NCBI GenBank assembly: GCA_023386835.1
Contig: JAEWIY010000100.1
Span: 1 to 64,000, forward strand
Direction: 5' to 3'
DNA: 64,000 nucleotides
Origin: Verrucomicrobiota bacterium
Lineage (GTDB): Bacteria; Verrucomicrobiota; Verrucomicrobiia; Opitutales; Opitutaceae
In this document: positions 44,920 through 52,180 of the stretch, one piece after another
Layout: each line of letters begins with the position of its first letter
Numbering within the stretch: the stretch's first letter is position 1
Translations under genes and position numbers: made by a program
The notes under the pieces: generated by a model
What the model was told of the DNA's origin: nothing
Database searches by the model: none
Seen by the model: only the letters and a program-made list of their open reading frames with translations

Positions 44920-44944
44920 GAAGCGAAAGCGGGAGGAAATCAAG

Positions 44945-45352
44945 TCAGGCGACCTGGGCGGCGTCGGACGTGCGCAGCATCTCGGCCCAGCCGTCGCGCA
45001 ACTCGCGCACGAGGCGCTCGACCTCGGCGACGATGGCATCGTCCTTCTTGATGTTCGCCTCCAGCAACCGACGCAGGTGGTAATCGTAGAGCCGGTCGAG
45101 GTTGTTGGCGAACTCACCGCCGGCCGTGAAGTCCAGATTGGCCTGCAACTCGGCGATGATGGCCTGCGCCCGCAGGAGCGCCGTATTCACCTGAGCGATA
45201 CGGCGGGTGTCGGTCTCCGGTTCGGCGAGGTGAGCCCGCGCCTGGGAGAGGAACCGCAACACGCCATCATACATCATGAGGACGAGCTGTCCGGGGCTGG
45301 CGGTCAGGATCGATTGCGTCTGATAGGCTCGAGCGTAAGCGACGGCCGACAT
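44945..45352 (-). CDS. fliS: Flagellar secretion chaperone FliS
   Basis: 135 residues. Binds the C-terminus of flagellin in the cytoplasm and prevents early polymerisation. Family motifs: AYQTQSILTASPGQLVLMMY at the N-terminus, LYDGVLRFL-type second segment (MMYDGVLRFLSQA), LLRAQAIIAELQANLDF, and NNLDRLYDYHLRRLLEANI. Second gene of the FlgM-like/fliS/fliT-like unit, four bases after the upstream stop, likely driven by the sigma-54 promoter at 45729-45745. Its clients should be the two flagellins at 48658 and 49844. Confidence 0.95.
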   Translation of the reverse strand: MSAVAYARAYQTQSILTASPGQLVLMMYDGVLRFLSQARAHLAEPETDTRRIAQVNTALLRAQAIIAELQANLDFTAGGEFANNLDRLYDYHLRRLLEANIKKDDAIVAEVERLVRELRDGWAEMLRTSDAAQVA

Positions 45353-45356
45353 GGTG

Positions 45357-45641
45357 TTACTCCGCGTGGGAAAGGTCCTTCGACTGCACGATGATGCGCG
45401 CGACGTCTTCGATGATTTCCAGCGGCGGGTACTTCGGGTCCAGCGCGAGCTTCGTGCCGTACGCGACCATTTCGGGCCTGATCTCCGGCGTGGCCGCGAG
45501 CGCAGCCTGCAGGTGCTGCAGGTTGCCGGTGCTCAGGTTGTCAGCTTCCGGGGAGGCGGGCTGAGCGGAGGGTTTCTTCGGCGGGACCGAACGGAAATCG
45601 GGCGCCGGCGAACCCTGAGTGGAGGAGGTGTTTGAGATCAT
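45357..45641 (-). CDS. FlgM-like anti-sigma-28 factor candidate
   Basis: 94 residues. The first half is low-complexity (Ser/Pro/Ala) and probably disordered. The second half (PEIRPEMVAYGTKLALDP then YPPLEIIEDVARIIVQS) matches the helical pattern of FlgM C-termini that bind sigma-28: a Val/Ile-Arg-x-Glu/Met helix, a D-P-x-Y-P turn, then an Ile/Val-rich helix. The position directly upstream of fliS and behind a sigma-54 promoter fits a class II flagellar gene. The assignment is by pattern and context, as sequence identity to known FlgM is low. Confidence 0.55.
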   Translation of the reverse strand: MISNTSSTQGSPAPDFRSVPPKKPSAQPASPEADNLSTGNLQHLQAALAATPEIRPEMVAYGTKLALDPKYPPLEIIEDVARIIVQSKDLSHAE

Positions 45642-45728
45642 GATGGATCGGGACTTGTACGGTCAGCCCTCGTGTCAGGATTCAGGGAACGCCGTTGGTT
45701 GAGTTCGACAGACAGATCGGATCAAAAG

Positions 45729-45745
45729 AGCAAAATTTTAGCCAA
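45729..45745 (-). promoter_or_regulatory. Sigma-54 promoter of flgM-like/fliS/fliT-like unit
   Basis: On the minus strand: TTGGC, seven bases TAAAATT, TTGCT. GG and GC are exactly ten bases apart and both the -24 (TTGGC) and -12 (TTGCT) cores are intact. A predicted start near 45718 leaves a leader of about 77 bases before the ATG at 45641. The site lies in an unusually A/T-rich pocket, and an NtrC-type activator is encoded 1.8 kb away. Confidence 0.75.
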
Positions 45746-45838
45746 AAACGGGGAGGCGAAATCTACGCAGCCAGGCGAGGGAGGATTCTTCCGATCAGCG
45801 CTCGCCGGCCCCTTCAGACCGGGAAGGACGACGGAAGT

Positions 45839-46510
45839 TCAACGAACTGGCAGCATGTTGGCGATCGCTGTCGTCGCGTACTCGGCGAACTGCGACGGGC
45901 TTTGCAGCACGGCTCCGGCGGTTGTCTGGCTTTTGGGCAGGCCTGGGGTGGGAGCGGGGTTGGCGTGGCGTCGGGCCGCACGCGCCACCGTGGGATCCGC
46001 CGCGTCAAACACCTCGTCGACGGCCCACAGGACTTCGGCTGTGCGCAAATCGATGAGTTTGGCGCGCAGGCCCAGCGCCAAGGGCGCGTAGGGCGAACAG
46101 CGTGTGACTTCGACGAGCATCGCGGCTTCAGCTCCTGTGGCCGCGCTGATTTTTTGCGCCCAATCGGATGGCAAAAGCGCATTCGAAGCGGGGGCCTGCG
46201 GACCGCCGGTCCAGCGCGCGTAGGTGGCGCGATCCACCACGACGAACTCGGCGCGCTGACTCTGCTGCAACGCCGCGGACCACGGTGCATCATACGTGGT
46301 GAGAAAGGCGGGAGGCAGCGTCGCGGTGGCGTCCGCCACCGGCAGGATCGCGACGCGCCGCACGTGGCCGGGCCACCGGCGCGCTCCGGAGACATTGCTG
46401 GGTGAATACGTGGGTCCGACGTCCTCCAGCGATTGCGTGGAGGTGGTGGTGCACCCCGTGGTGGCGAGGAGGAGCGCGGCCAGCCACAGGCCGCAAGGGG
46501 AACGGGCCAT
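45839..46510 (-). CDS. Lipoprotein coupled to fliD
   Basis: 223 residues with a lipoprotein signal (LWLAALLLATTGCTTT, lipobox Cys about residue 20). The body has alternating beta strands and helices (HVRRVAILPVADATA, AEFVVVDRATYARW, TGAEAAMLVEVTRCSPY, LRAKLIDLRTAEVLWAVDE), the layout of CsgG/LpoB/FlgT-type domains, which form rings or sensors at the outer membrane. Its ATG overlaps the fliD stop as TGATG, so it is translated with fliD. Flagellum-associated (for example a basal-body ring component) is inferred from context. Confidence 0.7.
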   Translation of the reverse strand: MARSPCGLWLAALLLATTGCTTTSTQSLEDVGPTYSPSNVSGARRWPGHVRRVAILPVADATATLPPAFLTTYDAPWSAALQQSQRAEFVVVDRATYARWTGGPQAPASNALLPSDWAQKISAATGAEAAMLVEVTRCSPYAPLALGLRAKLIDLRTAEVLWAVDEVFDAADPTVARAARRHANPAPTPGLPKSQTTAGAVLQSPSQFAEYATTAIANMLPVR

Positions 46511-48249
46511 CACTTCGAAGAGTCCTTGAAGAAGCTGTTCGTCAGCTGCGTTTGCATTTGCTGCAGCTTGGACTGCGCCTGCTCCATGGCAATGAAGGCC
46601 GCCTCCATTTGCGCACGCCGGGACTCCAGTCGCCGATCGATGTCGGCGATCTGCCGCTCAATATCCGTATTCGACTTGTTCAGGGCCTCCTTTTGAGCCT
46701 TCAGCAGCCCGCCGGTGCCATCCGCTCCGGTGAAGCTCGTGAACAGCGTCGAAAAGCGGTCGGCCAAGCCGGTGTTCGCGGTCGTGAAGAACGCTTCCAC
46801 GTCGCCCGGGTGATCGGCCAGCGCGGCATCCAGTTTGGAGGGGTTCTTGATCTCGAGTTGCGAGGTGCCGGAGGTGAAGTCGATGCCGAGTTGCTCCAGG
46901 CGGCTGATCGTGCCTGAGAGTCCAGCGACCGCGGAGAAGGCCGCGCTGCGGAAAGTCTGGGCCCACGTTTGAACCTCGCGGTTGTTGCTCAACGTCGAGG
47001 CGGTCACCTTGCCGTTGGCGGAGGTGATTCGCGTCTGTTCGTCGATGAACGTTTGGACCGCGTTGAACTTGTCGATGAAGGCCTGAATCGCGCCCTTCAT
47101 CTTCGCGGTGTCGGCCCCAACGGTGACAGTCTGTGCCCCGACGCTGGTCGCCGTCACGGCCAACTCCGCGATGCCGTGGGAGGCGCTGGAGAACGTGTTG
47201 CTCGTGCTGATGAGCGTTTCACCGCCGTTAACCTTGTATTCGGCGTTCACCCCACGCGTGAGGCTCGCACCGGCCGCCGTGGTGAGCCCGAGTGCGTGCA
47301 GCAAACCGCCGGCGGCTTCATCAATCGACAAGCCGACGTCGCCGGTGGTTTTGTTGGTGAGCGTGATGCGGTCGGTGGTCGCTTCGAAACTGGCGGAGAC
47401 TCCGGCGCTGGAGCTGTTGATCTTCGCGAGCACCGTGCTGATCGTGTCGGTGTTCACGTTGTAGTCGATGGAGACGCCGTTGATCGTGAACGTGCCGTTG
47501 CCATCGGCATAGACCGCGCTGATCGGGGTGCGGAGTCGCGCCTCAGCCAAGGTGGCCTGCGTCGAAGCTGAACCAAGCGCCGAACTGCTGCTGATCGTAC
47601 CCGTGCCGTTGTTGTGCAGGCGCGCGATCGTCAGGAAGTTCGACGTGTCATTGGCGGCGCCGAGCGTGATCGGACCGCTGCTGTTCAGGGTGATCCGGTC
47701 GCTCGTGGGATCGTAGGACGCGGTGACCTCGTTGTTGGTCGCCGTCGCGATGCGATCGAACAGGTCCTGCAGCGATTCCGTCGGCTCGACCGTGATCCGA
47801 GCGCCGTTGATCGTAAATTCGCCCGCGGTCACCTTGGTGCCGGCGCCGAGCGTCGACAGCGTGACCCCCGAGACGTCACTGGAGGTTGCAAGTCCCTGGC
47901 CGATGTCCGCGTTCCCGGTCAGCCGCGAGGCGGTGGCGAGCTGCGTGACTTCAAAGGTGTAGCTACCCACCGCGGCCCCGGCACCAGCGGAGCTGCTCCA
48001 GCTGCTGCCGGCCGAGCCAAAGCTAGCGGTCCGCGAGCTGAACAAGGTGTTCGAGCGCAGAGCCCCGGCCGCGGTCTTCAATTCAGCCAGGCGATTGCCG
48101 AGATTATTCAGCGCAGTCAGGCGCGTGTTGTTCGTCAGCCGCTCGCTCTCCAGCCGCGTGGCGGGCGTGCGCTCGAGCGAAATCAGAGAGTCGACCAACG
48201 ACTTCCAATCGAGGCCTGAAGCGAGTCCGGAGAGTTGTAATCCAGCCAT
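46510..48249 (-). CDS. fliD: Flagellar filament cap protein FliD (HAP2)
   Basis: 579 residues. Caps the growing filament. N-terminal coiled part LQLSGLASGLDWKSLVDSLI with LNNLGNRLAELKTAAGALRS is the FliD N domain. The middle holds Ser/Thr-rich beta domains. The C-terminus has DKFNAVQTFIDEQTRI, NREVQTWAQTFRS and a terminal coiled coil (LLKAQKEALNKSNTDIERQI) that assembles the cap. Start ATG 48249; the frame extends 63 codons upstream but that part is basic and not FliD-like. Divergent from the first flagellin; lipoprotein gene overlaps its end. Confidence 0.95.
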   Translation of the reverse strand: MAGLQLSGLASGLDWKSLVDSLISLERTPATRLESERLTNNTRLTALNNLGNRLAELKTAAGALRSNTLFSSRTASFGSAGSSWSSSAGAGAAVGSYTFEVTQLATASRLTGNADIGQGLATSSDVSGVTLSTLGAGTKVTAGEFTINGARITVEPTESLQDLFDRIATATNNEVTASYDPTSDRITLNSSGPITLGAANDTSNFLTIARLHNNGTGTISSSSALGSASTQATLAEARLRTPISAVYADGNGTFTINGVSIDYNVNTDTISTVLAKINSSSAGVSASFEATTDRITLTNKTTGDVGLSIDEAAGGLLHALGLTTAAGASLTRGVNAEYKVNGGETLISTSNTFSSASHGIAELAVTATSVGAQTVTVGADTAKMKGAIQAFIDKFNAVQTFIDEQTRITSANGKVTASTLSNNREVQTWAQTFRSAAFSAVAGLSGTISRLEQLGIDFTSGTSQLEIKNPSKLDAALADHPGDVEAFFTTANTGLADRFSTLFTSFTGADGTGGLLKAQKEALNKSNTDIERQIADIDRRLESRRAQMEAAFIAMEQAQSKLQQMQTQLTNSFFKDSSK

Positions 48250-48657
48250 GGTGAACGACGACCGGGAATCCGGCCAGTGTCGTATCGTCACGAAACCGGC
48301 CTGCTTGAGCCGGAGGCGAGGGTGAGCCGGGCGGTCACGAGAGCGGGCAGACCGTTTCTCCGGTCTGTCTCTATTAAGAGGCAATCGTACCGGTTCGAAC
48401 GATGCTCGCGGTGGGGCGGCGAGGTGCATTTTCGCCACTGGATGGCCGATCAGGCGGGGCGGCCGCGCCGCGTCGGCACCTTTACCGTGTAGTTGAGGAC
48501 AAACTACGAAAAAGTCACGGGGCCGAAAAAGTGTTCAAGTTCGTGTTTCAGCGGACCGTAATTCCCGGCAACTGCGATTCAACCCGCAGCCGGATCGGCC
48601 CGGATCCTCCTCCGGCCCGTCGCCCTACGGACAGGGTAGTTAGATCAAGGAAGAACC
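48250..48657. other. 408-base divergent region fliD / flagellin 1
   Basis: No gene beyond the FliD frame extension. Contents: an inverted repeat CAGACCG-TTTCTC-CGGTCTG at 48348-48367, a second small one (GTAGTT..AACTAC) around 48490-48506, a sigma-28-like -10 box at 48522-48529 and an AAGGA ribosome site just before the flagellin ATG. The flagellin leader would be about 120 bases long. I see no clear promoter for fliD. Confidence 0.55.
48522..48529 (+). promoter_or_regulatory. Sigma-28 -10-like box upstream of flagellin 1
   Basis: GCCGAAAA differs in one base from the sigma-28 -10 consensus GCCGATAA. Fifteen bases upstream there is only ACTA instead of TAAA, although CAAA occurs three bases further away. 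Location 129 bases before a flagellin ATG supports it; the weak -35 argues against. Confidence 0.4.
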
Positions 48658-49473
48658 ATGTCAGTCGTCATTAACACCAACTATTCCGCGACGGTTGCGG
48701 CAAACAACCTCGCGTCCTCGAACTCGATGCTGCAAAAGAGCCTGAACCGGCTCTCCAGCGGCTCCAAGATTGTCAGCCCGGCCGATGATGCCGGTGGCCT
48801 GGCGGTCTCCATGAAACTCTCGGCCGCGGCCCGCCGTTCGGGCGCCGCCGTGATCAACGTCAGCAACACCGTTTCGTACCTGCAGACGCAGGACGGCGTG
48901 CTGAAGGTCGCCGGCAAGGTGCTGGATCGCATGGGCGAGCTGCGCACCCTCTACACGGACCCGACCAAGAACGACACGGACAAGGCGAACTACGACGCCG
49001 AGTTCACCTCGCTGCAAGAGCAGCTGCGGTCGCTCAGTGCCGAGACCTTCAACGGTAATGCGCTGTTCGGCTCGACCGGCCTTTCGGTCCCGGTGACCGA
49101 GGATGGCGTCACGACGGTGGCGATCTCCGCCCGCAACCTGGCGGACGCGACCGCGGGCATCGGAACCCTGACCGCCTCCGGCATCAGCAACCTGGGTGAC
49201 CTCAACCTCACCGACATCACGACCGCGCTGCAGAATGTCGCGACGATGCGCGCCACCAATGGCGCCGAGCAGAGCCGGCTGACCTTCGCCAGCGAGCTCC
49301 TGACCGTGAACAAAGCCAATCTCGAAGCCGCCACCTCGCGCATTGTCGATGTGGATGTGGCGGAAGAAAGCACGCAGCTGGCCCGGTGGAACACACTGGT
49401 GCAGGCCGGCACCGCGATGCTCACGCAGGCCAACCAGAGCGCGCAGACCGCGCTCCGCCTGCTGCAAGGTTAA
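48658..49473 (+). CDS. fliC: Flagellin 1
   Basis: 271-residue filament subunit consisting only of the conserved D0/D1 ends plus a short middle, the compact flagellin type. N-terminal SVVINTNYSATVAANNLASS, SLNRLSSGSKIVSPADDAGG and the C-terminal EESTQLARWNTLVQAGTAML with ANQSAQTALRLLQG (polymerisation and FliS binding). No signal peptide: exported by the flagellar type III machine. AAGGA lies six bases before the ATG. A near-paralogue of the same length follows at 49844. The Ser/Thr-rich central part (about 140-190) is surface exposed and is the likely glycosylation target for the operon at 51074-64000. Confidence 0.96.
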   Translation: MSVVINTNYSATVAANNLASSNSMLQKSLNRLSSGSKIVSPADDAGGLAVSMKLSAAARRSGAAVINVSNTVSYLQTQDGVLKVAGKVLDRMGELRTLYTDPTKNDTDKANYDAEFTSLQEQLRSLSAETFNGNALFGSTGLSVPVTEDGVTTVAISARNLADATAGIGTLTASGISNLGDLNLTDITTALQNVATMRATNGAEQSRLTFASELLTVNKANLEAATSRIVDVDVAEESTQLARWNTLVQAGTAMLTQANQSAQTALRLLQG

Positions 49474-49843
49474 CCCGACGACCCCGCCTGAGGCGGCCGT
49501 CGTCCTCCCGGGCCGTCGGAGGTGAAACCTGCGGCCCGAGCTCTTCGACCACGATCCGCTCCGGCGGTTGTTTATCCGGTGCCGGGCGCGCTCCAACGCG
49601 CCTCGGCCCAGGCCCCCCGCGGCCCTCTCCAAACCCGCGGCCAGGGTCCCGCTCTTTGAAAGTACGCAGGTGTTAAGCGTAGTGCCCTCGTGGTGACACC
49701 TCCTGATGTCTTACCCACTAGCAGCCAGCTTTTCGCAGGGTGACACTTTGGGGCTCATGCCCTGAACGGCGCGGTCCGCGCCGTCTTCCAAACCGGACCC
49801 GTGGCGACGACGGACGTCGCATTCATCAAGGAAAGATACCACC
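49474..49843. other. 370-base region between the flagellins
   Basis: No coding pattern. There is a duplicated CCCGCGGCC (about 49617 and 49634), an inverted AGGTGT/ACACCT pair (49668-49673 with 49696-49701) and a repeated GGTGACAC (49692-49699 and 49739-49746). AAGGA stands 11 bases before the second ATG. I find neither a convincing terminator for flagellin 1 nor a sigma-28 or sigma-54 promoter for flagellin 2. The region may carry a structured leader. Confidence 0.45.
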
Positions 49844-50659
49844 ATGGCAGTCGTTATTAACACCAACTACTCCGCGACCGTTGCCTCCAACAACCTCGCG
49901 GCGTCGAATTCCATGCTGCAGCGGAGCCTGAACCGGCTCTCCAGCGGCTCGAAGATCGTCACCCCGTCCGATGACGCGGGCGGCCTCGCAGTTTCCATGA
50001 AACTGTCGGCGGCGGCCAAGCGGAGCGGCGCGGTGTCGACGAACATCGCCAACTCCGTTTCGTTCCTGCAGACGCAGGACGGCGCGCTGAAGGTGGCCGC
50101 GAAGGTCCTCGATCGCATGAGCGAGCTGAAGACCCTCTACGGCGACCCGACGAAGAACGCGTCCGACCTCGCTAACTACGATTCGGAGTTCACCGCCCTC
50201 CAGACGCAGCTTACCTCTGTCGCCGCGGAGACGTTCAACGGTGTGGCGCTGTTCGGCTCCGGCTCCGGCCTGTCGGTCGCGGTCACCGAAAACGGTGGCT
50301 CGTCCGTCACGCTGGCGGCCCGCAACCTGGCGGACGCGAGCGCTGGCGTCGGTACCCTCACGGGCAGCGGCGTGACGAACCTCGGCGGAATCTCGCTCGA
50401 TAACATCACCACCGCGATCCAGAATGTCGCGACGATGCGCGCCAACAACGGCGCCGAGCAGAGCCGCCTGTCGTTCGCCTCGGAGCTCGTCACCGTGAAC
50501 AAGGCCAACCTCGAAGCCGCCACCTCCCGCATCGTTGATGTGGACGTGGCCGAGGAAAGCACCCAGCTCGCACGTTGGAACACCCTCGTGCAGGCCGGTA
50601 CGGCAATGTTGGCGCAGGCCAACGGTTCGGCGCAGACGGCGTTGCGACTCCTGTCGTAA
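49844..50659 (+). CDS. fliC: Flagellin 2
   Basis: 271 residues, the same length as flagellin 1 and colinear with it. The first 70 and last 60 residues are almost identical (AVVINTNYSATVASNNLAAS; EESTQLARWNTLVQAGTAML; ANGSAQTALRLLS). The middle differs by substitutions such as LSVAVTENGGSSVTLAARNL. It is a product of tandem duplication kept in frame and length. Both are clients for FliS and FliD encoded nearby. Flagellin 2 is followed by the strong terminator at 50698, so the tandem pair ends there. Confidence 0.96.
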   Translation: MAVVINTNYSATVASNNLAASNSMLQRSLNRLSSGSKIVTPSDDAGGLAVSMKLSAAAKRSGAVSTNIANSVSFLQTQDGALKVAAKVLDRMSELKTLYGDPTKNASDLANYDSEFTALQTQLTSVAAETFNGVALFGSGSGLSVAVTENGGSSVTLAARNLADASAGVGTLTGSGVTNLGGISLDNITTAIQNVATMRANNGAEQSRLSFASELVTVNKANLEAATSRIVDVDVAEESTQLARWNTLVQAGTAMLAQANGSAQTALRLLS

Positions 50660-50697
50660 CACCTCGAGTAGTTGACGTTCTGACAAAGGTTCAAGAA

Positions 50698-50738
50698 GCC
50701 CCGTCCGCCCATCTGAGGCGGGCGGGGTTTTCTGTTTT
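50698..50738 (+). terminator. Rho-independent terminator after flagellin 2
   Basis: An 11-bp GC stem (50699-50709 with 50717-50727, one G-T pair) is followed by TTTTCTGTTTT at 50728-50738, about 40 bases after the stop. Confidence 0.9.
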
Positions 50739-51073
50739 ACGGGCGGCGTGTGTGCGGGGCGCTGAGTAGCCCGTTGGCCACCGGTGCGTCGCGGAGCGAG
50801 CGCCGTCGGGAGTTCGCGTGTCGCGCGATGGAAGGCTGCGGTCAGCCTCCGCGGTGACACTGTTCGCAGCGATCCGCGATCGTCCGGTCCGGCCGCGTCG
50901 GACGGCGATCATCAGCCGGGCGTCCACCGGGGAGTGGAGCGACAGACCGGCTTCTTGAATGAAGCGACGGCCAAAAACCGCGGCGGCGTAGCGACGCGGA
51001 TACGCGAAACTGAATGGGGCTGGATTTCGGAGCCGTGCTTGCGCTGCGCGAGCCGCCGGCGGATCGCCGCGCC
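50739..51073. other. 335-base non-coding spacer before glycosylation operon
   Basis: Lies between the flagellin terminator and the convergent end of the glycosyltransferase gene at 51074. Short open frames exist but show no protein-like composition, start signals or conserved motifs. No terminator for the minus-strand operon is evident. Confidence 0.5.
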
Positions 51074-52180
51074 TCAGATCCGCGCCGCCTCGGTGAGTCG
51101 GCTCACCGGGCTCACGTTGCGCGCATAGTACTCGGCCAGGGCGTTGCTCACCACCGTGCCGACCGTCTCGTGACGGTTGAAATGCTCGTAGATCCGCCGC
51201 CGTTGCTCGGTCGTGACCGCGAGGGATTTTTCACAGGCGGTTTCAAGGGCCTTCAGATCACCGTGATCGTACCGGAGGATCAATCCGTCGTCCGCCAAGT
51301 CATCCAGGCGTCCCCCTTGTCGCGAGTTTTCTGATACCGGCGCCATCCCGAGGCAGCCCGACCAGAACGGCCGGTCGGTGTGCGTTCGGGACATCGTGGG
51401 CGTGATGAACTTTCGCCCCTCGGGGCAGAAACCGACCTTGAAGCGGTTGAGCGAAAGCCGGTCGGCCACGCTGACCGAATGGTCGTGGCTCGCGACAAAC
51501 CGATCCTTGAAGCGCTTTTGCAGGAAAGCGATCTGGCGCTTCCGGTGATCGGTCAGGCCGAGTTGGGAGCCGAGAAAGAGGATCTTTTCTTCCGGGGCCT
51601 CGTTGAAGGGCGCCTGAAAGGGAAGCAGGTTGGCCACCCAGCTCCGGTGGATCGTCAGGCACTCCGGTCGCAATCGGCCTCGTGCACTTTCCGCCAGCGG
51701 CGCCTCGTCGTGAATCAGCACATCAAGGTACGGAGCCAGCGTGTTGAAACACGGCATGGTCCGGCTCGCTTCGTCGAACGCGTAATACAGCACGCGCACT
51801 CCTGTCTTACGGAGAAACCCGAGCAGGTTCGGAAGTACGGCGGCAATCGATTGCACGCCTTGGGCGTCAAAGATCAGCCACCAGTCTTCGTCGTGAGACC
51901 TCTGGCGAGCGGCCGCGGCAAGCCCGGCGAGTCCTGCCGGACCGAATACGCATGCTGGGCGCGTCGACAGGCCCTCCATCGCTGCGTAGCAGCGGGTATT
52001 CTCTGCGTGCCAGTCACAATCCAGGCGCGCCATTGCCAGGAGAGCCGGTTCGGATGGATTGGCCACACGAGTCGCCACGGTATCGCCCGGTCCGGCGGCA
52101 AGCCAGGCATCGGCCAATCCCCATTCGCCTGCCCACGTGTTAAAGTGGTTCAGGCGGACTAAGCGCTGGCTGTCGCTCAT
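51074..52180 (-). CDS. Glycosyltransferase-like protein
   Basis: 368 residues. The N-terminal half has Rossmann-like alternation (WWLIFDAQGVQSIAAVLPNL, GVRVLYYAFDEASRTMPCF, YLDVLIHDEAPLAE). The C-terminal half resembles the donor-binding domain of GT-B/CgeB-type enzymes (KILFLGSQLGLTDHRKRQIA, SLNRFKVGFCPEGRKF, DRPFWSGCLGMAPVSE, LILRYDHGDLKALE). Its ATG overlaps the stop of the 970-residue protein gene (ATGA), so it is the terminal gene of the operon running from the right edge. Substrate unknown; flagellin or capsule modification is inferred from neighbours. Confidence 0.7.
   Translation of the reverse strand: MSDSQRLVRLNHFNTWAGEWGLADAWLAAGPGDTVATRVANPSEPALLAMARLDCDWHAENTRCYAAMEGLSTRPACVFGPAGLAGLAAAARQRSHDEDWWLIFDAQGVQSIAAVLPNLLGFLRKTGVRVLYYAFDEASRTMPCFNTLAPYLDVLIHDEAPLAESARGRLRPECLTIHRSWVANLLPFQAPFNEAPEEKILFLGSQLGLTDHRKRQIAFLQKRFKDRFVASHDHSVSVADRLSLNRFKVGFCPEGRKFITPTMSRTHTDRPFWSGCLGMAPVSENSRQGGRLDDLADDGLILRYDHGDLKALETACEKSLAVTTEQRRRIYEHFNRHETVGTVVSNALAEYYARNVSPVSRLTEAARI

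Noticed and set aside
44920..45117. Upstream extension of the FliT-like frame into fliS (45117 to 44920)
   Set aside because: The extension is Ser/Thr/Arg low-complexity and overlaps fliS in another frame; the ATG at 44919 starts the protein-like part.
48250..48438. 63-codon N-terminal extension of fliD
   Set aside because: Basic, without FliD similarity; the canonical N-domain starts at ATG 48249.
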